Assembly (NCBI RefSeq): GCF_042847215.1
Contig: NZ_AP031500.1
Location: 3,038,001 to 3,102,000 of the forward strand
Length of the DNA: 64,000 nucleotides
Direction: 5' to 3'
DNA from: Gilvimarinus japonicus
GTDB lineage: Bacteria > Pseudomonadota > Gammaproteobacteria > Pseudomonadales > Cellvibrionaceae
This document shows positions 34,904 through 43,919 of the stretch, one piece after another. Position numbers and translations under genes: made by a program. The stretch's first letter is position 1; each line of letters opens with the position of its first letter. The notes under the pieces are model-generated. The model searched no databases. It was not told the DNA's origin and was given only the letters and a program-made list of their open reading frames with translations.

Positions 34904-36034
34904 TTATCCGGCCTGATCACGATACTGACTGGGCGTCACCCCCACTTGTTTACGAAACAACGTAAAAAATGACGAGCGCGAGCGAAACCCAACAGACTCG
35001 TAAATTTCCTGAACAGAACGATCGCGCCATTGCTCGCTGCCCAAGCGTATTTTCACTTCGGCAATGCGGTAATCGTTAATAAATTCGTAAAAGTTTTTAT
35101 TAAAATGGCGATTGATAATGTGCGACAGCTGACGGGCGGGCAAGCCCAACTGTGTCGCCAAGCGCTCAACATTTAATCGCGGCTGAGCGTAAAGCTGCTC
35201 ATTTACCATGCGCTCGCGAATTTGCTCCGCCAACGTCTCGTTACACTCATCTGCACCAGCCACGGCTTTCGGCTCCGAGATAACCCGCGTAAAGCGCGCA
35301 TAAAACAGCCCCGAAAACACCACAAAACACACCAACATGAGCTCCAACAACCCCGGCAAGTGCGTTACCCACTGCTGCAGCCACCAGGGGGCCCACGGGT
35401 AAAAAAACGGTGGTAACACCTCTATCACCCACACCACGACAAAGCCCCAGCTCATCACCCTAAGCCAGCCGTACTCCATCGTATCGATGGTACAAAAGCG
35501 ATCTCTGAGTCTTTGTGAATACTGGCGAATATACGCTAGGGTCGCAACGCCGTAGCATACGGACAGCAAAAAACCGACCACCCCCACCAACACAAACGGC
35601 CGCCAAAACATCTGTTGTAAAACAGCCGAGTAGTGCAACGGATCGATGACGACTAGCACCACACAAACCACACCCGGCACCGCATACTGCCAACACCATG
35701 GGTATTGCTCGGCGGTTAGCGCCCGCACATAGTGATACAACAAAGGCCCGTGCAGGTAAAACGTAAGCGCCAATAAGCCGTAGCCTGTATCGCCAATCAC
35801 CGGATTTAAGCGGTTAAAAATAGCGGGGTTATAGGTCAGCAAAAAGACAATTTGGCCCAGCGCCAGCGAGGCAATAAAAGCCGACAAAAGCGTATGACTC
35901 AAACCCGGTGCGCGCCGGCACACCAGGAGCGAGCTGAACATCGTGCACTGCACAATGATCATGATAAGAAGTAGATCGTAAAAATTAAAATGGGCTCGGT
36001 TAAGCCATTCCAGAAAAAAATGCATCGAAAACAC
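34904..36034 (-). CDS. Seven-TM AraC-type transcriptional regulator (copy 2)
   Basis: 376 aa, paralogue of the regulator at 28098-29243 and similar over its whole length: YDLLLIMIIVQCTMF at the start, YLHGPLLYHYVRALT, DRFCTIDTMEYGWLRVMSWGF, and an AraC HTH pair (LNVERLATQLGLPARQLSHIIN; RSVQEIYESVGFRSRSSFFTLFRKQVGVTPSQYR). The N-terminal ~245 residues form about seven membrane helices and the DNA-binding domain is cytoplasmic. It lies upstream of the GH26/di-heme fusion on the same strand, so the two units (regulator then di-heme gene) look like a duplication. Confidence 0.92.
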   Translation of the reverse strand: MFSMHFFLEWLNRAHFNFYDLLLIMIIVQCTMFSSLLVCRRAPGLSHTLLSAFIASLALGQIVFLLTYNPAIFNRLNPVIGDTGYGLLALTFYLHGPLLYHYVRALTAEQYPWCWQYAVPGVVCVVLVVIDPLHYSAVLQQMFWRPFVLVGVVGFLLSVCYGVATLAYIRQYSQRLRDRFCTIDTMEYGWLRVMSWGFVVVWVIEVLPPFFYPWAPWWLQQWVTHLPGLLELMLVCFVVFSGLFYARFTRVISEPKAVAGADECNETLAEQIRERMVNEQLYAQPRLNVERLATQLGLPARQLSHIINRHFNKNFYEFINDYRIAEVKIRLGSEQWRDRSVQEIYESVGFRSRSSFFTLFRKQVGVTPSQYRDQAG

Positions 36035-36156
36035 CCGTACGCAGAAACCACCACCCTTACTATGGGGGCGTAGATACTGAGTTATGATTATCCTGTTAAG
36101 GTGACCGCTTAAAATCCCTCTGGGCGGGTATCGTGCATTTGGGCATTATTTTATTT

Positions 36157-36184
36157 ATAGCGGTAGGATGCCTCCAACCGCTAT
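36157..36184. terminator. Hairpin downstream of msrQ
   Basis: ATAGCGGT/ACCGCTAT arms with a 12-base loop, between msrQ's stop and the next regulator. The T-run (six T) is on the plus-strand side, so for the minus-strand msrPQ transcript it is a poor intrinsic terminator. Confidence 0.35.
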
Positions 36185-36255
36185 TTTTTGCAACTCACGC
36201 CAACTCGTCCCAAAGCGGCCTGCGCTGCTCATGCAGTAATCGATTGCGATTAATG

Positions 36256-36882
36256 TTATGTGTGTGACTTGTTCATCATGGCCGCTTTGGCGCGACGCTT
36301 TTGCAGTTGTTGCCAGCGCCAGTAAGCGCGAATACCCAGCAAAGCAGCCGTAATAACGCCATACAAAACAGCATCAAAGTAGCTGGAGCGCACTTGCCAT
36401 AGCACGTGAATCCAACCTAAAAAAAGCGCCAAATAGACAAGCTTATGCAACCGCTGCCAGTTTTTACCCAGCCGGCGCATCATGCCTTGCGTAGACGTCA
36501 CCCCTAGGGCGATCAAAATTAAAATAGCGGGCGCACCAGCGGTAATATAGGGACGCTTCGCAAGCTCAGAAAAAAAGCGCGACATGTCGAGCCCCAGAAT
36601 AAACACCAAGTAGCTAAACAGGTGGCACAAGGCGTAAAACAAGGCAAAGAGCCCCAACATACGTCGGTGGGGCATCAGCCAGCGCCACTTTAAAAAGCGC
36701 ACCAACGGCGAGACCGACAGAGTAAAAAACAAGCTGTAAATGGTCCACTCGCCAGTAAACAACACGATGGTTTTAGCGGGGTCGGCCCCCAGCTGCTGAG
36801 TCACCGTGGCATAGCTAATCCACGCAAAGGGCGCAAGTCCCAATAACAGTATGATAACTCGCCGCCAGAGAATGGGAGGCAT
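36256..36882 (-). CDS. msrQ: MsrQ, heme-b membrane subunit of methionine sulfoxide reductase
   Basis: 208 aa with about six transmembrane helices of the ferric-reductase-like fold: LGLAPFAWISYATVTQQLGADPAK near the start, TGEWTIYSLFFTLSVSPL, and RRMLGLFALFYALCHLFSYLVF and LHKLVYLALFLGWIHVLWQ carrying haem-ligand His. These are standard MsrQ positions. MsrQ takes electrons from the respiratory chain or flavin and passes them to periplasmic MsrP, which repairs oxidised methionines. It is 46 bases downstream of msrP, in one operon. Confidence 0.95.
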   Translation of the reverse strand: MPPILWRRVIILLLGLAPFAWISYATVTQQLGADPAKTIVLFTGEWTIYSLFFTLSVSPLVRFLKWRWLMPHRRMLGLFALFYALCHLFSYLVFILGLDMSRFFSELAKRPYITAGAPAILILIALGVTSTQGMMRRLGKNWQRLHKLVYLALFLGWIHVLWQVRSSYFDAVLYGVITAALLGIRAYWRWQQLQKRRAKAAMMNKSHT

Positions 36883-36928
36883 GTTTTCCCCTTAATTGTT
36901 ACTCGGATTGATAGCTAAGACCTACTCG

Positions 36929-37933
36929 TTAGAAGTTCTTACGTAGGTCTAAGCCTTTATACAGCGAGGCCACTTCGTCATAGCCATTAAACATTTGAGT
37001 GTCGATAATATTGGGGCTAAACAATCCACTGGGCAAACGCCGCTCGGTAGCTTGTGACCAACGAGGATGATCCACTTTAGGATTAACGTTGGCGTAAAAC
37101 CCATACTCGCGCGGCGCCGAAATATTCCAACTGGTAGGCGGCTGCTCTTCAGTGAATTCTATTTTGACAATCGACTTAATACTTTTAAAACCGTATTTCC
37201 AAGGCACTACCAAACGCAGTGGCGCGCCATTTTGATTGGGCAACGCTTTGCCGTATAAACCCACCGCCAATAAGGTCAGCGGGTGCATCGCCTCAGCCAT
37301 GGTTAAGCCTTCAACATAGGGCCAATCGATGGTGCCAAAGGCACTGCCCTGCGCCGGCATCTGCTCGGTGTCTTTTAATGTGGTAAACGCCACATACTTA
37401 GCGCGGCTCGTCGGATTAAACTGCTTTAACAGCGAGCCCAGCTCAAAGCCGACCCAGGGAATAACCATGGACCAAGCCTCTACACAACGCAACCGGTACA
37501 CTCGCTCTTGCAGCTCGACTTTGCTAAGAATGTCTTCTAAGTTAAATGATCCGGTTTTACCCGCTTCACCGGCAACCTCCACCTTCCATGGGTGCGGCTT
37601 TAAGGTGTCGCTGTGTTTGGCTGGATCGTCTTTATTGTAACCAAACTCATAAAAATTATTGTAGGTGGTGACGTGTTTGTAGGGCGTTAGTTTATCGTTT
37701 ACCTCGGAGGTATCCGCCGCCGCGCCGGCGATTTTTTGGCTCAGCCAAGCGGGGCTTGCGACATCAGCGTCAGCCACAAACGAGGGCTTTGCCACAGCAC
37801 CGGCCACACTGCCCGCCGCAACCGCTGCGCTACCCAGCGCCAAACTTTGGCGCATAAACTGCCGGCGCGCTTGGTAAATGGGCTCTGGCGTGATCTCGCT
37901 GGTTGGTATACGGGGCGGACGTTGAATCAACAT
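36929..37933 (-). CDS. msrP: MsrP, periplasmic molybdopterin methionine sulfoxide reductase
   Basis: The ATG at 37933 gives a normal Tat leader (YQARRQFMRQSLALGSAAVAAG). An upstream in-frame Met at 37993 would add 20 unlikely residues. About 334 aa. The molybdenum-ligand Cys lies in YRLRCVEAWSMVIPWVGFEL. Other family blocks are KHVTTYNNFYEFGYNKDDPAKH, PNQNGAPLRLVVPWKYGFKSIKSIV and the C-terminal GYDEVASLYKGLDLRKNF. It repairs methionine sulfoxide in exported proteins with electrons from MsrQ. Its position beside two exported di-heme oxidoreductases suggests protection of the periplasm from their oxidising chemistry, which is an inference. Divergent from the ECF sigma gene. Confidence 0.96.
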   Translation of the reverse strand: MLIQRPPRIPTSEITPEPIYQARRQFMRQSLALGSAAVAAGSVAGAVAKPSFVADADVASPAWLSQKIAGAAADTSEVNDKLTPYKHVTTYNNFYEFGYNKDDPAKHSDTLKPHPWKVEVAGEAGKTGSFNLEDILSKVELQERVYRLRCVEAWSMVIPWVGFELGSLLKQFNPTSRAKYVAFTTLKDTEQMPAQGSAFGTIDWPYVEGLTMAEAMHPLTLLAVGLYGKALPNQNGAPLRLVVPWKYGFKSIKSIVKIEFTEEQPPTSWNISAPREYGFYANVNPKVDHPRWSQATERRLPSGLFSPNIIDTQMFNGYDEVASLYKGLDLRKNF

Positions 37934-38086
37934 AGCAGCGGTATCCTGTTGTTTAAGCTCATAGAATAGAGTGAATAAATACTGAGACGCCAAAAAACGG
38001 CATTTGTTACAGTTACGGCGCTATCGGCCAATTGGATGTACTCAGTATTGATGTGAGTACACAATACCTCAAAGGTAGACCACTTA

Positions 38087-39370
38087 ATGACCCAGAATGA
38101 GCTTATCGAGCGCGAAATTCACAATCTTTATCTGAGCGAGTCGCGCCGGGTATTAGCCACATTGATTCGTCTATTGCGTGACTTTGAGCTGGCCGAGGAA
38201 GCGCTCCACGACGCCTTTGCCGCCGCATTGACGCAGTGGCCCGCTTGCGGCATACCCGCCAATCCGCGCGCCTGGCTAGTATCTACCGGACGCTTTAAGG
38301 CAATCGACCATATTCGCCGCCAACAGCGTTTTGGCCAGCTAAGCGATGAAATGGCCGCGCTGTGTGACACAGACGCCCCCGAGCCACTCACCGATGACGA
38401 CCGAATTCCCGACGATCGCTTGCGCCTGATTTTTACCTGCTGCCACCCCAGCCTAAGCCCGGAGGCCCGCACCGCACTGACCTTGCGTGAGATCTGCGAC
38501 TTAAACACCGAAGAGATCGCCAGCGCTTACCTCTGTAAACCGGCCACCATCGCGCAGCGTATTGTGCGGGCCAAGCGCAAAATCCGCACAGCCAACATTC
38601 CCTACGAGGTACCTGGCCCCAGCGAACTAAGTGAACGCTTACACTCAGTGCTACAAGTGATTTACCTCGTTTTTAATGAGGGCTATAGCGCCAGCTCTGG
38701 TAAGCACGCCACTCGCACCTCACTCGCCGACGAAGCGATTCGCTTAGCCCGATTACTGCACGAGTTACTACCCAACCCAGATGTCAACGGGCTATTGGCG
38801 TTAATGCTGTTGAATCATTCTCGCAGCAATGCCCGCACCAATAACGCAGGCGATATCATTCCGCTAGAGTCGCAAAACCGCGAGCTTTGGGATCGCGCCG
38901 CCATCAACGAAGGTTGCCAGCGGGTGCGCGAGGCATTAACCGCCGGGCCTGCCGGCACCTATACCCTGCAGGCTGCCATCTCGGCGGTTCACGCCGATGC
39001 CCCTTGCTGGGCTGAGACCGATTGGGCCGAAATTGTCGGTCTATACGACCTACTGCTGCACCAGCAATACTCACCGGTTGTCGCCCTTAACCGAGTCGTT
39101 GCACTGTCCTATCGTGATGGGCCAGACATCGCTCTTACCGAGCTTAACGCCTTGCTCGCGGGCGGCGACCTCGACCAATACTACCCCGCCTTCGCCGCCC
39201 AGGCCGATTTACTTCGGCGCTTAGAGCGTTTTGCTGAGGCAGCCCGCGCTTATCGCCTAGCGCTTAGCCTGACGGCTCAAGAGCCCGAGCAAGCTTTTTT
39301 ACAGAAGCGTTTAGGCGAGTGTGAAAAAAATCCTCCCCTGTCGATTAACACCACGGCCACCCGACTATAA
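38087..39370 (+). CDS. ECF42-type RNA polymerase sigma factor with C-terminal TPR-like extension
   Basis: 427 aa, more than twice the length of a minimal ECF sigma. Sigma region 2 (~12-80, LRDFELAEEALHDAFAAAL) and region 4 (~115-165, LTLREICDLNTEEIASAYL) are followed by a long extension that starts with the DUF6596 signature YLVFNEGYSASSG. This is the ECF42 group, whose extension is TPR-like and needed for function. Its usual partners are DGPF/YCII proteins, and two such genes follow directly here. No anti-sigma gene is visible, in line with ECF42 loci elsewhere. AAAGG precedes the ATG. Targets are probably the downstream genes. Confidence 0.93.
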   Translation: MTQNELIEREIHNLYLSESRRVLATLIRLLRDFELAEEALHDAFAAALTQWPACGIPANPRAWLVSTGRFKAIDHIRRQQRFGQLSDEMAALCDTDAPEPLTDDDRIPDDRLRLIFTCCHPSLSPEARTALTLREICDLNTEEIASAYLCKPATIAQRIVRAKRKIRTANIPYEVPGPSELSERLHSVLQVIYLVFNEGYSASSGKHATRTSLADEAIRLARLLHELLPNPDVNGLLALMLLNHSRSNARTNNAGDIIPLESQNRELWDRAAINEGCQRVREALTAGPAGTYTLQAAISAVHADAPCWAETDWAEIVGLYDLLLHQQYSPVVALNRVVALSYRDGPDIALTELNALLAGGDLDQYYPAFAAQADLLRRLERFAEAARAYRLALSLTAQEPEQAFLQKRLGECEKNPPLSINTTATRL

Positions 39371-39410
39371 CGTTGTCCACACTTAATCATATGCATAAAA
39401 AGGTTTCCTT

Positions 39411-39758
39411 ATGAAATACATTTGTTTGGTATACAGCGATGAAACCGACCTACACGGCTTACCCGATAGCCCCAAAGACCCTGAGTGCGCCGCCTACGCC
39501 CAGTCGCTGCTCGATAAAGGGCAATTATTGGCCGGCGACGCATTAGCGCCGGTTGCCACTGCTACCACGGTGCGCGTGCGCGGCGGCGAGGTACAAATAA
39601 CCGACGGCCCCTTTGCCGAAACCAAAGAACAGCTGGCCGGCTTTTATATGATTGACGCGCGGGATTTAAACGAGGCGCTGCGCATCGCCCAGGGTATTCC
39701 TCCGGCACGGGTAGGCAGTATTGAAGTTCGGCCCGTTCGGCAACTGCAGCTAGATTAA
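39411..39758 (+). CDS. DGPF/YCII-related protein (first copy)
   Basis: 115 aa. The name-giving motif is intact in QITDGPFAETKEQLAGFYMID. The MKYICLVYSDE start and the ARVGSIEVRPV end are also standard. YCII-fold proteins are small ferredoxin-like dimers whose function with ECF42 sigmas is not established; some are suspected enzymes or ligand binders. It starts 40 bases after the sigma gene, so co-transcription is likely. Confidence 0.93.
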   Translation: MKYICLVYSDETDLHGLPDSPKDPECAAYAQSLLDKGQLLAGDALAPVATATTVRVRGGEVQITDGPFAETKEQLAGFYMIDARDLNEALRIAQGIPPARVGSIEVRPVRQLQLD

Positions 39759-39829
39759 AAGTTTTACGCATTGTCGAAACCACCCATTGCCAAACGACTG
39801 GTTAGACAACCTAACAAAGGAGTTATGCC

Positions 39830-40240
39830 ATGGAGTTTTTTATCATCATAAAAGCCAACGCCAATACTGAAGCAGGCGTTATGCCCAGTACGCCATTATT
39901 GCAAGCGATGGGCGATTTTAATCAGCGCCTCAGCGAAGCCGGTGTGTTGGTGTCGGGCAACGGCCTACACCCAAGTTCGCGCTCGGCGCGGGTGCACTTT
40001 AGCGCTGCCGGCCGCCATATTGAGCACGGCCCCTTTGCCCTCACCGAAGACACCATCTCCGGTTACTGGGTATGGCGCTTACCCAGCTTGGACGCCGCGT
40101 GCGATTGGGCCGCGCAAATCCCCAACCCCGATAACGAGCACTACTGTGTTGATATTCGGCCTATTTTTAGCGCTGACGATTTTGGTGGCGCACTCACGCC
40201 CGAGTTGCGTGAGCGCGAAGAAAAGCTCGCGCGACAATGA
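39830..40240 (+). CDS. DGPF/YCII-related protein (second copy)
   Basis: 136 aa, AAAGGAG ribosome-binding site. It shares the YCII plan with the previous gene: MEFFIIIKANANTE start, HGPFALTEDTISGYWVW in place of DGPFAETKEQLAGFY, and YCVDIRPIF at the end. The motif Asp is replaced by His (HGPF). Last gene of the ECF42 cluster, followed by a small hairpin. Confidence 0.9.
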   Translation: MEFFIIIKANANTEAGVMPSTPLLQAMGDFNQRLSEAGVLVSGNGLHPSSRSARVHFSAAGRHIEHGPFALTEDTISGYWVWRLPSLDAACDWAAQIPNPDNEHYCVDIRPIFSADDFGGALTPELREREEKLARQ

Positions 40241-40244
40241 CAAA

Positions 40245-40274
40245 ACAGGGGGAGCCATAAAAGTTACCCCCTGT
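40245..40274 (+). terminator. Weak terminator after the DGPF genes
   Basis: 8-bp stem ACAGGGGG/CCCCCTGT with a 14-base loop, followed by GTGTTT. It is a few bases after the stop codon. The T-run is short. Confidence 0.5.
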
Positions 40275-40578
40275 GTGTTTGACAACGGACTGCGCCTAGG
40301 CTTTTGTTTTTTACAGTAAGTGCTTAGGTGTACCGGTCAGCTGTAAAAGCGCCTACCGAAAAGCGCCTGACTGCGCCCTCCCCGCCACTTAAACCTCATC
40401 TCCCCCGCTCTCCAAAATTAATTTTGGTCAACCAAATTGACGCATAAATAATCGAAAAATTTCAGATATACATTAAAAACACATAAACAACGCTCATCCA
40501 GAACCACAATTACTGCTTTTAATTCATACGCTTACATAAAAAAGTAAAAACTGGACTACAATCTGGACAATCATTGGG

Positions 40579-40607
40579 TTGACATAAAATGTAATATTAG
40601 ATTTACT
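40579..40607 (+). promoter_or_regulatory. Sigma-70-like promoter of an orphan transcript
   Basis: A perfect -35 TTGACA (40579-40584), a 17-base spacer and TTTACT (40602-40607, 4 of 6 to TATAAT). This would start RNA near 40613. Confidence 0.5.
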
Positions 40608-40612
40608 ACAGA

Positions 40613-40760
40613 ACGAATTCAGTCAAACTACAGGCCTTAAGCTGGAGAGTGCCATCAGGCGCACTCTGCGCCGTATTTTGAGAGCGAAGTCGTTGGAGTC
40701 CTCATCTCTGTCATCTCGATGACAGCTTTAGCACGAGCCTCGCAAGGGGCTCGTTTTTTT
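40613..40760 (+). ncRNA. Candidate small RNA (or transcription attenuator) of ~148 nt
   Basis: Between the predicted start near 40613 and a strong intrinsic terminator there are three hairpins: AGAGTGC/GCACTCT (40646-40667), CTGTCAT/ATGACAG with a CTCG loop (40708-40725), and the terminator stem. No open frame with a ribosome-binding site is evident. The next gene begins 157 bases later, so this is either a free-standing sRNA or a premature-termination leader of the alginate lyase gene. I do not recognise a known RNA family. Confidence 0.5.
40733..40760 (+). terminator. Strong terminator of the orphan transcript
   Basis: ACGAGCCTC/GGGGCTCGT stem (one G-T pair) capped by a GCAA (GNRA) tetraloop and followed by seven T. 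No coding gene ends nearby. Confidence 0.85.
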
Positions 40761-40916
40761 ACACAAAAAAATAAGTGCTAACGGAAATAGCAAACGCTTT
40801 CCCAGCAATGCATCGAGGCCACACCGGCAACGCCATTTTTTAATAATAAAAGCCGGCGCGGCACATTATCTTTCTAACATTTAATAAATATAAATCACTA
40901 AAAAGGAATGACACCT

Positions 40917-43649
40917 ATGAAACTTGTGCCAAGTTGTATGGTTGCTACTACGCTGATCTTAAGCGGGTGCGGAGGCTCCGACTCTGACTCACCTCCGGTT
41001 ACGTCTTCTAGTTCTTCAATTATTTCATCCAGCTCATCTTCCGTTGTTTCTTCCAGCTCATCGTCAACGGTCTCCTCTACCTCATCTTCGGATGAGTCTT
41101 CATCTAGCTCATCGTCTTCGGTTGTGTCGGGCACTGCTCCGATTGCCGGTGATTTTAGCTATGAAGATTCTGTGCCTGAGGTTAATTGCAGCCAAGTGTT
41201 TACATCCGCCTCCGAATTAGAAGACGCTGCCAACACCGCCATGACAGCTGGCACCACCCTCTGCCTTGCCGATGGTAACTACTCCGGCTTAGAGCTTGCC
41301 TTTGGCGGCAATGGCACCGCTGACAGCCCCATCACCATTGCCGCCGAAAACCCAGGTGCGGTAACAGTTTCAGGAGAGATTAGAGTCAAAATGGGTGGCT
41401 CTTACGCGGTACTGCAAGGCTTTATTTTTAAAGATGGCGCGCCCGGCAGCAGCGAATTAATTTCCACCCGCTTGGGCAGTGGCGAGCTTTGCAACCACTG
41501 TCGCATTACCGAAGTCTCTATTATCGATATGAACGTAGACGGCGATGACACCAGCAAATGGGTATACGATTACGGCGCCTACACCCGTATCGATCACAAC
41601 TGGTTTGCCGGCAAGACATCGCGCGGAGCACTATTAGTGGTAGACCGCTGGATCCCCGACGGCACCGACCCTACCAGCGCGCAAATTGACTACGCCAAAA
41701 TTGACCACAACTACTTTGGCGACCGCGCGCCCACCGAAGGCAAAGCCTACGCCGACAGCGGCGACAACGAATACGAGGCCGTGCGCATCGGTTTAAGCAC
41801 CAGCCACACAGGCGATTCCTTCTCGGTGGTGGCGCATAATTATTTTGAACGCATCGAAGGCGAAGCCGAGGTAATCTCTAACAAAGCTGGCAATAACAGC
41901 ATTGTGCACAACACCATTCGCGACAGTTACGGCTCCATTACTACCCGTCACGGTGCCAACACCACTATCACCAATAACTTTATATTTGGCGATGATCATC
42001 CCTTTGCCGGCGGCTTGCGGATTATCGATGGCGGCCACACCGTCACCAACAACTACATCGAGGGTGCCCGTTATAAAAACACCACCCATCACGGCGGCAT
42101 CGTATTAATGGGTTCAGATTCAAGCCCCAGTGACAGCGGCTACCAGCAACTGGAAAACGTGTTAGTGGCCCATAACACGGTAGTCGATAGCGTCAACAGC
42201 CTTAATGTGGATGGCGGCAAAAAATCCAACAATCCGCGGGATGTTTTTTTAGTCAACAACATTATCGACAACGCGATTGGCCCCATTATTACTCAGGCCG
42301 CCGATGGCATGCCCGGCGGCTCTAGTGTTATTGCCGGCAATATTGTTTATGGCACCGATGGGTTTTCGGATGACAGCGGCCTAACCAGCGTTGCCGGTAT
42401 TACCGAGGTCGATGCCCAGCTCGAAAAAGGCGCCGATGGCTTGTGGCGCCCCAGCGCAAACAGCCCCAACCTGGATGCTGTTGCCGCCGATACCGGCAAC
42501 TTTGCAGCGGTTAGCTCTGATATGGATGGACAGGCACGCGCGGGCACAACACTCGCCGGCGCCGATCACCCATCAAGCGACGCGGCCACAAGCTTCCCGC
42601 TTACATCAGAGATGGTAGGGCCCAAAAGCTATACTCCCCCCAAAAGCAAAGGCTATGTCGTTAAGGTGCCCATTGCCAATCACGACTTTGATAGTGCCGC
42701 GAGCAGCTGGGACTTTATCGCGCCGGCGAGCGTAACCACTGACGACGCTGAGACTTTCTCTCGCGGCAGCTCCGCAAAGGCCGAGGGCAACGGCTGGTTC
42801 AGTCAAGAGGTAACGCTTGCAGAGAACACCAACTACACCTTGTCCGCTTTTGTTTTAGGCCTCGGCCAGCTGGCCGTCACGCTCGACGACGGCACTCAAT
42901 TCGATAAAACAGAAGACTCTAGTGAGTTTGAATTTAGAACCTTAAGCTTTAACTCGGGCGCAAACACATCCGCGACTATTTTTGGCCGCCTGCCCGAGAC
43001 AGCCACGATCTCGGTCGACATTGAAAACACCAACTTCGATGATGATGTGGACAATGGCTGGAGCATTATTGAAAATTCTGGCGACGACAAAGAAACACAA
43101 GGTTTAGGTGACGTGGGTGACTCAAGCAACAACGCCTCCAGCGACGATTCGAGTGGCTCGGCCAAAATCGGGTATCGCTACGCCGCCGACAGTGGCAGCA
43201 CGCCGGGGCTGTATCAGGTGGTAGACGGCTTGGCCCCTAACACCGAACACACGTTGTCCGTGTACCTTCTGGTGAAAGATGGCTACGACTCTTCCGTTAC
43301 CTTCGGCGTAAAAGATGAAGCCGGTGCAAGCACTATTGCAAGTAAATCGGTTGATTACGATACGTTGAAAAATGGCGGCGCACCCGAGTCGGCAGAAGAT
43401 AACTATTACCAAGCCAGCTTAAGCTTTAATAGCGGCAGTAATGGTTCGGTACGGGTATACGCTGAATACGATGCGCGCGAATTAGCCCCAGAGCATAATC
43501 CTGGTGTTCCCAACGAGATGTCGAGCGACGATCGCAAAATTTACGAATTGCGTATCGACGACTTCGCGCTAGAGTTTCAGGGCGCGCCACCGGCAAATGC
43601 AACGGCTGTCTTTGATAGTTTTAGACTGGTATCGCACGAGTCGATGTAA
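40917..43649 (+). CDS. PL6-family alginate-lyase-like surface lipoprotein with polyserine linker
   Basis: The ATG at 40917 has AAAAGGA at the right distance; the in-frame ATG at 40908 abuts that site. 910 aa: lipobox LILSGC (Cys18), polyserine linker (~26-72), a right-handed beta-helix PL6 domain (~80-560) and two C-terminal beta-sandwich modules (~580-690, ~695-910). The PL6 catalytic region is intact: the Ca-binding acidic cluster EGEAEVISNKAGNN with its Lys, and the Arg in GSITTRHG, corresponding to the Lys/Arg pair of chondroitinase B. PL6 enzymes cleave alginate or dermatan-type uronic acid polymers by beta-elimination. As a polyserine lipoprotein it is probably displayed on the outer membrane. 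No other alginate genes are adjacent. Confidence 0.9.
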   Translation: MKLVPSCMVATTLILSGCGGSDSDSPPVTSSSSSIISSSSSSVVSSSSSSTVSSTSSSDESSSSSSSSVVSGTAPIAGDFSYEDSVPEVNCSQVFTSASELEDAANTAMTAGTTLCLADGNYSGLELAFGGNGTADSPITIAAENPGAVTVSGEIRVKMGGSYAVLQGFIFKDGAPGSSELISTRLGSGELCNHCRITEVSIIDMNVDGDDTSKWVYDYGAYTRIDHNWFAGKTSRGALLVVDRWIPDGTDPTSAQIDYAKIDHNYFGDRAPTEGKAYADSGDNEYEAVRIGLSTSHTGDSFSVVAHNYFERIEGEAEVISNKAGNNSIVHNTIRDSYGSITTRHGANTTITNNFIFGDDHPFAGGLRIIDGGHTVTNNYIEGARYKNTTHHGGIVLMGSDSSPSDSGYQQLENVLVAHNTVVDSVNSLNVDGGKKSNNPRDVFLVNNIIDNAIGPIITQAADGMPGGSSVIAGNIVYGTDGFSDDSGLTSVAGITEVDAQLEKGADGLWRPSANSPNLDAVAADTGNFAAVSSDMDGQARAGTTLAGADHPSSDAATSFPLTSEMVGPKSYTPPKSKGYVVKVPIANHDFDSAASSWDFIAPASVTTDDAETFSRGSSAKAEGNGWFSQEVTLAENTNYTLSAFVLGLGQLAVTLDDGTQFDKTEDSSEFEFRTLSFNSGANTSATIFGRLPETATISVDIENTNFDDDVDNGWSIIENSGDDKETQGLGDVGDSSNNASSDDSSGSAKIGYRYAADSGSTPGLYQVVDGLAPNTEHTLSVYLLVKDGYDSSVTFGVKDEAGASTIASKSVDYDTLKNGGAPESAEDNYYQASLSFNSGSNGSVRVYAEYDARELAPEHNPGVPNEMSSDDRKIYELRIDDFALEFQGAPPANATAVFDSFRLVSHESM

Positions 43650-43919
43650 CATCATCGATGTCACTATATAACCTCAAACTTGATGCCAGGAAAGCAACCC
43701 TCTGCTTTCTTGGCGTCGCGTGGCAGAGCTAAAAACTACCTCATCGAGCTGTTTGCACCCAACCCCACTTTACTTTAGATAAAAACCGCAGCAAAAAAAT
43801 GCGCGGCGTTAACGCATTAACACCTGCACTCGGAGCCGGCGTTTCTCCATACTGTTTTTTACCATTTACTAGCACACATATTGGGCAGTTAGGGCCGTGT
43901 TTTTTATTCGTAATATGCG

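Larger units (their letters stand above)
40275..40916. other. Long intergenic region upstream of the alginate lyase
   Basis: 640 bases without a protein gene. It is clearly AT-rich around 40430-40610, then holds the promoter-hairpin-terminator unit described next. After it comes a possible LacI-type site (GCAAACGCTTTCC, centred at 40795) and an AT-rich leader to the alginate lyase gene. Confidence 0.6.

Noticed and set aside
40789..40802. GCAAACGCTTTCC as a LacI-type operator before the alginate lyase
   Set aside because: Central CG present but the half-sites match poorly (4 of 6); too weak to list as a feature on its own.
40898..41134. Acidic minus-strand open frame rich in Glu and Asp
   Set aside because: It is only the antisense of the polyserine codons in the alginate lyase lipoprotein.
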